A DNA stretch of 64,000 bases, taken from contig NZ_PVXN01000021.1 in NCBI RefSeq assembly GCF_002995795.1, positions 1 to 64,000 of the forward strand, in the 5' to 3' direction. Each line of letters opens with the position of its first letter. Position 1 is the stretch's first letter. A program made the translations under genes and the position numbers. This document shows, one piece after another, positions 35,109 to 42,057 of this stretch. The DNA comes from Clostridium thermopalmarium DSM 5974. GTDB taxonomy: Bacteria > Bacillota > Clostridia > Clostridiales > Clostridiaceae. The notes under the pieces were generated by a model that had not been told where the DNA came from, ran no database searches, and saw only the letters and a program-made list of their open reading frames with translations.

Positions 35109-35896
35109 TATTCACTCACCTCCTCATGCTTGGCACTTCCGCTTTTGAAGGCAGAGCTACCGGACAGTTTGGAGAGGAGAATTTTTCGTTCTGTTTTGTA
35201 TTCTGGCCCGATAAATCCAAGTCTTAGAAGGAAACAACGGAAAGCGTACTTTTCATTCTCCACTGATTTCTCGGTCGAGTTGACGCGGGTCTGCTTCTTT
35301 GCCATTTCACAAAGTGCTGTTACAAAGTGGGTATAAGCCTTCACCTCCTCTGCGGAACACTCACTCTGGAACCAAGGGAAGGTTATAAATTCCTCATTTA
35401 TGATAATGGGAATAGAGTCAGTATCAAGTGCTTTCTTTATAAGGGTTTCTTTGCTTTCTACCAATCCTTTTAGGTTACCAAGTGCAGTTTCGCTAAAACC
35501 CTCCCTCGGCATTTGAATAATCAAACTAATAGCTTCTTCGGTTTCATTTGATTCGCTGTATACGGGAGGTTCTTCGTAATCACTATTTGGACTTACCCTA
35601 CCCCCAAGAGCCGCTTCATTGGGAACTTGAATATTTTCAAGAACAGGCTCTGCTGCTGGAAGTGGTGTGTCAAATTCTACTGTAACCGCCTTAAAGTCAT
35701 GAAGGCCTAATAGATCATTAACCAGTTCAGAATTATCTGGTCCTCTGACCACCCCGTTTTTGTCAATGTTATAATCTGCCACCTCATATGCAAATGTAGG
35801 CGCTCCAAGATATCTTGCAGGAGCATTCAGTTTTTGACTGATTGCGTTGACTAGCTCTTTTCTTTTTTCTCCTGTGACATTATAGTTTATCTGCAT
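35108..35896 (-). CDS. Accessory protein sharing the amidoligase C-terminal module, 262 aa
   Basis: Residues 1-75 form an alpha/beta domain (GEKRKELVNAISQKLNAPAR, YLGAPTFAYEVADYNIDKNG). An acidic proline-rich linker follows (about 80-120), then a helical domain. The last 60 residues (VENEKYAFRCFLLRLGFIGP ... LSKLSGSSAF) closely match the end of the neighbouring amidoligase (VENEKFAMRTYLNRIGFIGD ... LTAALSGSAAW). I know the family only as 'virulence-related' in annotations, without function. The shared tail suggests that both proteins dock on the same partner, or that one presents a substrate to the other. Confidence 0.7.
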   Translation of the reverse strand: MQINYNVTGEKRKELVNAISQKLNAPARYLGAPTFAYEVADYNIDKNGVVRGPDNSELVNDLLGLHDFKAVTVEFDTPLPAAEPVLENIQVPNEAALGGRVSPNSDYEEPPVYSESNETEEAISLIIQMPREGFSETALGNLKGLVESKETLIKKALDTDSIPIIINEEFITFPWFQSECSAEEVKAYTHFVTALCEMAKKQTRVNSTEKSVENEKYAFRCFLLRLGFIGPEYKTERKILLSKLSGSSAFKSGSAKHEEVSE

Positions 35897-35917
35897 TTTT
35901 TATACCGCCTTTCTATT

Positions 35918-35960
35918 TTCGGTACATACATATATCACTCTAAAGGCTGTTAATATCAAG
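35918..35960 (-). promoter_or_regulatory. Promoter-like leader, copy 2 (262-aa gene)
   Basis: Minus-strand CTTGATATTAACAGCC then TTTAGAGTGATATATGTATG and ACCGAAA. TTGATA and ATATAT are 18 bp apart. It matches the block at 34778-34822 over about 45 bp, including identical TTTAGAGTGATATATGTA. Confidence 0.6.
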
Positions 35961-35997
35961 TCATTTAGAGCATCTTTCTGTAGAAAATACTGTTCCA

Positions 35998-37239
35998 TTA
36001 ATCGGCGGTAGCAACGTCTGGCAGGTCACAATATCTTATTTTCGAACCATCTCTTAGGAGAAACACACTGTCTGAGTTTCCAACTTGCTCAATATACCTT
36101 TTCACAATGACATCACAGTACTTTTCATCCAGTTCAATGGTGTAGCAGATTCTATCTGTCTGCTCACAAGCAATCAGTGTACTTCCTGAACCACCAAAAG
36201 GATCAAGCACGATGCAATTAGAAAGGCTTGAGTTCAAAATAGGGTAGGCCACAAGTGCAACTGGTTTCATCGTAGGATGATCACTGTTTTTCTTCGGTTT
36301 CTCAAATTCCCAGATGGTGGTCTGCTTTCTATCGGAATACCAGTTATGCTTGCCTTTCTTTTTCCACCCAAAGAGAATAGGTTCATGCTGCCACTGATAA
36401 GGGGAGCGACCGAGAACAAGGGACTGCTTTTTCCAAATGCAAGTACCGGAAAGATAAAATCCTGCATCGGAGAATGCTCTTCTAAAATTGAGTCCTTCGG
36501 TATCCGCATGGAATACATAAATAGAAGCGTCCTTTGCCATCGCTGCTTCGGTGTTCTGAAATGCTGCAAGCAGGAAATCATAGAACGCTTCGTTAGCCAT
36601 ATTGTCATTTTTGATTTTTCCAGCAGTGCCTTCATAGTTAACGTTATATGGAGGGTCCGTAACTACCAAATTAGCAGTTTTCCCATCCATCAAGACATCA
36701 AAGGTGTCTTTCTTTGTACTGTCTCCGCAGAGTAATCGATGCTGTCCAAGTAGCCAAATATCCCCTAAATGCGAAACAGCGGGCTTTTTCAGCTCGCTGT
36801 CTACATCGAAATCATCTTCTTTTATATTATCCTTAAGGGAATCCTTGAAAAGATCCTCCAACTCACCCGGGTCAAAACCTGTCAAAGACACATCAAAGTC
36901 TGAAGCATTTAAGTCCGTGATGAGAAGTGCTAATTTGTCTTTATCCCAATCACCACTTATTTTATTTAGTGCAATGTTCAGCGCCTTCTCCTTTTGCTCA
37001 TCCATTTCAACAACTACGCATTCTATCTCATCCATGCCCATACTCAGCAGGATTTTCAAACGCTGATGACCTCCGATGACTCTGCCTGTGGTCTTATTCC
37101 ATATTACGGGTTCTACATATCCAAACTCCTCAAGGGAGCGTTTAAGTTTCTCATATTCCGGATCACCCGGTTTTAAATCCTTCCTTGGGTTATATTCAGC
37201 GGGGATGAGTTGTTTAGTTTTTATCTTCTCTATCAACAT
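35998..37239 (-). CDS. ParB-like nuclease domain fused to a DNA methyltransferase
   Basis: 413 residues from ATG 37239, 26 bp inside the end of the metK-like gene. Residues 1-100 form a ParB/Srx-like domain (LIPAEYNPRKDLKPGDPEYE, GRVIGGHQRLKILLSMG). Residues about 180-400 form a beta-class N6/N4 amino-methyltransferase: catalytic motif VVTDPPYNVNYEGTAG first, SAM-binding VLDPFGGSGSTLIACEQ last. It probably modifies phage DNA, perhaps against host restriction. The adjacent S-adenosylmethionine synthetase would supply its cofactor. Confidence 0.9.
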   Translation of the reverse strand: MLIEKIKTKQLIPAEYNPRKDLKPGDPEYEKLKRSLEEFGYVEPVIWNKTTGRVIGGHQRLKILLSMGMDEIECVVVEMDEQKEKALNIALNKISGDWDKDKLALLITDLNASDFDVSLTGFDPGELEDLFKDSLKDNIKEDDFDVDSELKKPAVSHLGDIWLLGQHRLLCGDSTKKDTFDVLMDGKTANLVVTDPPYNVNYEGTAGKIKNDNMANEAFYDFLLAAFQNTEAAMAKDASIYVFHADTEGLNFRRAFSDAGFYLSGTCIWKKQSLVLGRSPYQWQHEPILFGWKKKGKHNWYSDRKQTTIWEFEKPKKNSDHPTMKPVALVAYPILNSSLSNCIVLDPFGGSGSTLIACEQTDRICYTIELDEKYCDVIVKRYIEQVGNSDSVFLLRDGSKIRYCDLPDVATAD

Positions 37240-38395
37240 ACTTTTCCACCGCCTTTCTAAATTCACTGTACTTATTTACATCCTCCCACGGGAATAGACA
37301 ACTATTAAAGTGACCATAAACAGCTGTATCAGAGTAAATCACATTCCTTAGACGCAACTTCTCTATGATTGCCGCAGGTCTTAAATTGAAAATCTCCTGT
37401 GCAGCAAGAGTTAATATTTCGTCAGAAACAATACCTGTGCCAAGGGTATTTACAGAAAAGGCTACAGGATTTGCCTTACCTATTGCATAGGATATACTAA
37501 CTTCACATCTCTTTGCATAACCACACCAGACGATATGCTTTGCAATGTACCGAGCCATATAGGCACCGCTTCGGTCAACCTTGGTGGGGTCTTTACCACT
37601 AAGTGCGCCACCTCCATGGGATGCAAGTCCTCCATAGGTATCAACCATAATTTTTCTACCAGTTAAGCCTGTATCGGCAGCGGGACCACCTTCGACAAAT
37701 CTACCAGAGGGGTTAATGAGAATTTCTGTTTCATCATCAAATGGGAAATCCTCAAAGCACTGCCATAGGACATTATTAAGGATATCTGTCTTAAGTTCTT
37801 CCTGTGTTTTATTCTTATCATGCTGTACCGATATAACAATAGTCTTTATTCGCACTGGAGTGTCCCCTTCATATTCCACCGTCACCTGTGCTTTACCATC
37901 TGGGTGAATACCTTTTATCAGTTTCCCTTTTCGGCAATCATCCAGTCTCTTTACAATCCTGTGAGATAGTACAAGGGGTAGGGGAAGCATTTCTCCCGTT
38001 TCCTTTGTAGCATAGCCATACACAGTTCCTTGGTCTCCAGCACCTATCGAACCATACTGTTCATTTATTCCATTTCTTACTTCCAGTGCAGTATCCACGC
38101 CAGTTGCAATATCTACACTTTGTTTGTGTACAAATACATAAATCAAGAATTTAAGAGGGTTGTATCCAATCTCTTTAAGGACATTCCTAACAATGTATCG
38201 GATGTCTATTTTCTCGCTGCAGGAGATTTCGCCCGCCACGATAATTTTCCCTTTGGTTGCCATTACCTCACAAGCGACACGTGATGCTTTGTCTTTACGT
38301 AAACATGCTTCTAAAATGCTATCTGCTATGATGTCGCATAGTTTATCAGGATGTCCAGCACATACACTTTCAGCTGTTAAATATCTTTTACTCAT
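37214..38395 (-). CDS. metK: Phage-encoded S-adenosylmethionine synthetase
   Basis: 393 residues from ATG 38395 (GAGGAGATATATA ahead); the frame extends to 38491 without a ribosome site. Signature motifs: TAESVCAGHPDKLCDIIADS, GAGDQGTVYGYATKETGEML and GGGALSGKDPTKVDRSGAY, with the catalytic histidine and lysines present. It makes S-adenosylmethionine from methionine and ATP. Length and motifs look complete. It sits directly in front of the ParB-methylase gene, so it may raise the methyl-donor pool for phage DNA methylation. Confidence 0.92.
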   Translation of the reverse strand: MSKRYLTAESVCAGHPDKLCDIIADSILEACLRKDKASRVACEVMATKGKIIVAGEISCSEKIDIRYIVRNVLKEIGYNPLKFLIYVFVHKQSVDIATGVDTALEVRNGINEQYGSIGAGDQGTVYGYATKETGEMLPLPLVLSHRIVKRLDDCRKGKLIKGIHPDGKAQVTVEYEGDTPVRIKTIVISVQHDKNKTQEELKTDILNNVLWQCFEDFPFDDETEILINPSGRFVEGGPAADTGLTGRKIMVDTYGGLASHGGGALSGKDPTKVDRSGAYMARYIAKHIVWCGYAKRCEVSISYAIGKANPVAFSVNTLGTGIVSDEILTLAAQEIFNLRPAAIIEKLRLRNVIYSDTAVYGHFNSCLFPWEDVNKYSEFRKAVEKYVDREDKN

Positions 38396-38412
38396 TATAT
38401 ATCTCCTCATCT

Positions 38413-38964
38413 TTATTTTCCTCTGCGGGCAGATAGCAGTCGCTCCATCACATCGCCCTGTGGGTTTAAACCAGAATACTCTGTAGCACAATTCTCTTTA
38501 ACGATTTGATAAATCTCCATCCACAATCTGTTTGTCTGACTCATAAAGTTCTGACTCATAGCTACATAAGGACTTTGAATAGCATTGCCGGTAGTTGGAT
38601 GCTTGGCAAGAAAGCCAAACTCAGTTACCGCCTCCTCACACTGTATCCATCTGGCCGCACTCATGGCATATCGTTCTAGAAGCTGTGGGAGCACCAAATG
38701 GGCACAGCCTCGCTCCTCAAGCCATTTCCAAGTAATTTCATAAATCTCGCTGGCTACTAGGGTTTTCCCGTCCTTTTGCACCGCTGAGAGCATGGCCCTT
38801 GGCTTTGGCATTTCCTGCCCCTTTAAATCAGCGGTATTTTGGAAGTCGATAATTTCTAGCTTTCTCTTACCTGGATTACCCTGTGCAATTTTATCAGCAA
38901 GTGGTTTCTTTTTTTGACCAGAGCCTATACGGGCACCGCCACGATTTGTTCCATCTTTGGCCAT
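38413..38964 (-). CDS. Small terminase subunit, P27 family
   Basis: 183 residues. Opens with GGARIGSGQKKKPLADKIAQ, then NPGKRKLEIIDF, the P27 family signature, followed by a helical DNA-binding body (YEITWKWLEERGCAHLVLPQ, YAMSAARWIQCEEAVTEFG) and GNAIQSPYVAMSQNFM. It recognises the packaging site and directs the large terminase. It lies between HNH and metK. Confidence 0.92.
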   Translation of the reverse strand: MAKDGTNRGGARIGSGQKKKPLADKIAQGNPGKRKLEIIDFQNTADLKGQEMPKPRAMLSAVQKDGKTLVASEIYEITWKWLEERGCAHLVLPQLLERYAMSAARWIQCEEAVTEFGFLAKHPTTGNAIQSPYVAMSQNFMSQTNRLWMEIYQIVKENCATEYSGLNPQGDVMERLLSARRGK

Positions 38965-39075
38965 TCACTCACCTCTTTTCGTTGATGGGTCTATTACCCT
39001 GTTTGAAACCGCGAATTTTCACGCGTTACCCCACGCCCGTTGCACATCTAAAAAGCTGTGGAGATTTGACTCCCC

Positions 39076-39435
39076 CTACCGGGTTCCCCAACGGTCTCCA
39101 TCTTTTGCAGTGATGGCAGAGTGACAAGAAGTACAAAGGGACATCAGATTGCTTCTATCATGGGTTCCACCTCTTGCTAGAGGAAGAATGTGATGCACCT
39201 CGGTTGCTGGGGTCAGCTTTCCTTGTCGTTTACACTCCTCGCAAAGAGGATGAGCCGCAATGTAGCGATCACGTATTCTTTTCCATGCACGACCATATCG
39301 CTTACGAGTTGCTGGATCGCGGTCATACTTTTCATACCGTGCGGCTTCCTTTTTAGCATGTTCTTCACAAAAACGTCTGTCAGTCAGCTCTGGACAACCA
39401 GGGTAAGAGCATGGTCGCTTAGGTTTCCTTGGCAT
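39076..39435 (-). CDS. HNH endonuclease of the packaging module
   Basis: 119 residues from ATG 39435 (AAAAGGAGGTG site). Zinc-binding CSYPGCPELTDRRFCEEHA at the N-terminus, then the HNH core CEECKRQGKLTPATEVHHIL, PLARGGTHDRSNLMSLCTSC. In HK97-like phages an HNH protein next to TerS assists cos cleavage. First gene after the early/late boundary terminator. Confidence 0.93.
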   Translation of the reverse strand: MPRKPKRPCSYPGCPELTDRRFCEEHAKKEAARYEKYDRDPATRKRYGRAWKRIRDRYIAAHPLCEECKRQGKLTPATEVHHILPLARGGTHDRSNLMSLCTSCHSAITAKDGDRWGTR

Positions 39436-39460
39436 ACTACACCTCCTTTTGCCCATAGAA

Positions 39461-39500
39461 AAAGCCCTCGCAGGAGAAATGCTCCCGTGAAGGCTTCTGT
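39461..39500 (-). terminator. Early/late boundary terminator
   Basis: Minus-strand AAGCCTTCACGGGAGCA then TTTCTCCTGCGAGGGCTT with a T tract: a strong stem with a central mismatch. It lies between the last early gene (stop at 39590) and the HNH gene, so late transcription probably starts, or is antiterminated, here. Confidence 0.75.
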
Positions 39501-39550
39501 TTGCTAATATTCCATACTACCATTATATAACTTTCACTACGGACAAACAG

Positions 39551-39589
39551 TGTCATTGTATGCCAACCTGTGCCAAAGTGTGCCAACTT
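39551..39589. repeat. Three short TGTGCCAA-type repeats beside the packaging genes
   Basis: GTATGCCAACC, TGTGCCAAAG and TGTGCCAACT follow each other at about 11-bp spacing. They lie between the late-regulator gene and the HNH/TerS genes. Position next to HNH and TerS makes a terminase-binding or late-promoter element possible. Confidence 0.45.
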
Positions 39590-40000
39590 TTATTTAGGCA
39601 CTTTTAAATGCTGCAAGGCTGATGAGTGGAGTCTATGCACTGTTCTCATAGAAACATTAAGGTTGACACAAATTTCTTCCCAGTTAAGAAAGTTAATGTA
39701 GCGGTAGCGAAGAAGCAGCTTTTCATCCACGTTTTCCATCTGGTTAATCGCTTCACGAATATCTGACTTAAGCTTTATTAAACGTTCCACCTCTTGTTGT
39801 ATCTGCTTCTCCAAATCTACTATTCTTATCACATATTTTTCAAAAGGTGGATCAGTACTTTTTGTTTTACTGACTTTTTCCTCAAGAACAGGAGATGAAA
39901 CACTTCTTGAGAGTTCCCTTAGATTTTGCAACTCCTCAAGATCGGAATTAATCAGCTCATTTAAGCGATAAGCTTGTTTCAAGAATTCCTTTGCCGTCAT
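39590..40000 (-). CDS. Sigma-70 region 4-like late regulator (DUF1492 type)
   Basis: 136 residues: a long coiled coil (VIRIVDLEKQIQQEVERLIK) then a region-4-like helix-turn-helix (FLNWEEICVNLNVSMRTVHR). Proteins of this shape are the ArpU/RinA-like activators that switch on the packaging and structural genes of Firmicutes phages. Being the last gene before the boundary terminator and HNH supports this role. Overlaps the upstream 73-aa gene by four bases. Confidence 0.8.
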   Translation of the reverse strand: MTAKEFLKQAYRLNELINSDLEELQNLRELSRSVSSPVLEEKVSKTKSTDPPFEKYVIRIVDLEKQIQQEVERLIKLKSDIREAINQMENVDEKLLLRYRYINFLNWEEICVNLNVSMRTVHRLHSSALQHLKVPK

Positions 40001-40218
40001 CGCACCACCTCCTCATGTAGCTTTTGAATTAGCATCTCAGGATCGAGAGATGTCAGGGTAGTGAAATACCCGGAATGAAAGAAACGCTCAATCTCACGTT
40101 TCGTATATCTAGCAGAATCATTGCGAGGGTATTTTGCTAGTCTTTTCAGAGCAAAACGATAATCCTTGACCGCCTGTAGAATAATGGCATTTGCCAGTTT
40201 TTCAAATGCATCCATCAT
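39997..40218 (-). CDS. Hypothetical phage protein, 73 aa
   Basis: Small, mostly helical basic protein (EKLANAIILQAVKDYRFALK, YPRNDSARYTKREIERFFHS, GYFTTLTSLDP). A similar small ORF regularly lies between the SNF2 helicase and the sigma-like late regulator in Clostridiales phages. Function unknown. It overlaps both neighbours by four bases, showing translational coupling. Confidence 0.75.
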   Translation of the reverse strand: MMDAFEKLANAIILQAVKDYRFALKRLAKYPRNDSARYTKREIERFFHSGYFTTLTSLDPEMLIQKLHEEVVR

Positions 40219-41576
40219 ACAACACCCCTCGCTTTCCCCAGATTTGCTTTGACAGCGTTAATAAGATCGGACTGTGTCTTTTCCTTTCGTTTCAAGGCTC
40301 TCATCACATCTTCATCAATCGTGCCTTTAGTAATAATGTGATGGATAACCACCGTTTCATTTTGTCCTTGTCTCCAAAGTCTTGCATTTGTTTGCTGATA
40401 GAGCTCTAGACTCCAGGTAAGACCAAACCAAATAAGTGTTGAACCACCACTTTGTAAATTGAGACCGTGTCCTGCTGATGCGGGATGGATAACCGCCACA
40501 GAAATATTACCGTTGTTCCAGTCCATGATATCCTTGGATGTTTTAATTTCTCTAACATTAAATCTTGCTTTAATACGCTCTAAATCGTGATTATACCAAT
40601 ATGCAATAAGGACAGGTTTGCCGTTTGTACCTTCGATTAAATCTTCAAGAGCATCCAGCTTGCGGTCATGGATAATATGAGTATTTTTATCAACATCATA
40701 GACAGCACCGTTAGCCATTTGCAGGAGTTTGCCAGAAAGGACTGCTGCATTCATGGCATCAATCTCCTCATTTGCAAGCTCAAGCACCATCTCTTCACGA
40801 AAGTGATCGTATACTGATTGTTCTTTATCATTTAGATACACCGACACTTCATTTATCACGCATTCTGGCATTTTCAGAAAATCAACCGACTTCATTGAAA
40901 TGGTAATATCTGAAATTAGCCGATATATGGCATCTTCTGCCCCAGGTAACGGTTTATATGAAAATACAATCTGCTGATTACGTTTATCTGGAGTAAAGAA
41001 GGAATTGCGGTAGTGAGTTATGTATCTGCCGAGTCTTTTACCCATGTCGAGAATACGAAACTCTGCCCACAAATCCATTAACCCGTTACTGGATGGAGTA
41101 CCTGTAAGACCCACGATACGTTTCGCCCTAGGTCTGACTTTTAGTAAACTCTTAAATCTTTTTGCTCCATAGGACTTAAAAGATGACAATTCATCAATGA
41201 CCACCATGTCATAATCAAAAGGAATGCCACTTTTGTTTACTAACCAGTCAACATTTTCTCTGTTTATAAGATAGACACTTGCTGGTTTCCTAAGAGCTGC
41301 TAACCGCTCCTGTTCTGTTCCAATAGCCACTGAATACTCCAGTCCTTTTAAATGCTCCCATTTGTTTATCTCAGCTGGCCAAGTATCCCTTGCTACCCTT
41401 AGTGGGGCAATGACCAGAACCTTTCCAATTTCAAAACTATCAAGACATAAATCAAATATAGCAGTTAAAGTAATTACGCTTTTGCCAAGACCCATCTCTA
41501 AAAACACCGCTGCTATGGGATGCTCAAGTATGAAATTCGTAGCATATGTTTGATATTTATGAGGATTGTATTTCAT
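40215..41576 (-). CDS. SNF2-family DEAD/DEAH helicase of phage replication module
   Basis: 453 residues from ATG 41576 (GGAGGG site). Walker A in AAVFLEMGLGKSVITLTAIF, DEAH-box variant VIDELSSFK, motif III VGLTGTPSSNGLMDLW, and C-terminal helicase motif QQTNARLWRQGQNETVVIHH. It is a short SNF2-like ATPase found with VRR-NUC and VapE in this phage group and thought to work in replication or recombination. Overlaps the VRR-NUC stop by 20 bp. Confidence 0.92.
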   Translation of the reverse strand: MKYNPHKYQTYATNFILEHPIAAVFLEMGLGKSVITLTAIFDLCLDSFEIGKVLVIAPLRVARDTWPAEINKWEHLKGLEYSVAIGTEQERLAALRKPASVYLINRENVDWLVNKSGIPFDYDMVVIDELSSFKSYGAKRFKSLLKVRPRAKRIVGLTGTPSSNGLMDLWAEFRILDMGKRLGRYITHYRNSFFTPDKRNQQIVFSYKPLPGAEDAIYRLISDITISMKSVDFLKMPECVINEVSVYLNDKEQSVYDHFREEMVLELANEEIDAMNAAVLSGKLLQMANGAVYDVDKNTHIIHDRKLDALEDLIEGTNGKPVLIAYWYNHDLERIKARFNVREIKTSKDIMDWNNGNISVAVIHPASAGHGLNLQSGGSTLIWFGLTWSLELYQQTNARLWRQGQNETVVIHHIITKGTIDEDVMRALKRKEKTQSDLINAVKANLGKARGVV

Positions 41577-41838
41577 CGAGTATCCCTCCAATCTGCTCAA
41601 CATCGTCAATGACGTAGCAGGTAAAGCCCAACTTTTGTAATTGCTTTATTCTTCTAATCTGTAGTGGACGAGGTTTCTTTCCGGGAGCCTTTAATTCCAC
41701 AAATGCCATCTTTCCAAGTGGTAAAAGCACTAGGCGGTCTGGCATCCCATCTAAACCCGGACTAACAAACTTTGCTGCAATGCCTCCCATCTTTTTTACC
41801 TCAGCCACCAGTTTCTTTTCGATATATTTTTCAAGCAT
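41557..41838 (-). CDS. VRR-NUC nuclease, short phage form
   Basis: 93 residues from ATG 41838 (GGGAGG site); the longer frame upstream lacks a ribosome site. It has the PD-(D/E)XK core of VRR-NUC: KKMGGIAAKFVSPGLDGMPD and MAFVELKAPGKKPRPLQIRR, with the D-ELK catalytic residues. Such stand-alone domains cut branched DNA. Adjacent to the SNF2 helicase, likely a functional pair. Confidence 0.92.
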   Translation of the reverse strand: MLEKYIEKKLVAEVKKMGGIAAKFVSPGLDGMPDRLVLLPLGKMAFVELKAPGKKPRPLQIRRIKQLQKLGFTCYVIDDVEQIGGILDEIQSS

Positions 41839-42057
41839 AAATACCTCCCATATAAAAAGGCTCGGAACAAGAAAACAACTTTGACCCATTTTTCCTATAC
41901 GCGCGCGTATGCGTGTATGCACAGGCTACACTTTCTTCTTTTTTACTATTTATAAATAAATAGGATACTTCTTGTTCCACTTGTTCCGAACCGTAGATTT
42001 TCCTTTTGATTACTAGCCTTGGGGAAAGAACCAGCATGAGAACAAGGTAAGGTACAG

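Noticed and set aside
36277-36735. 152-aa plus-strand frame opposite the ParB-methylase
   Set aside because: Antisense shadow of a clearly conserved methylase domain.
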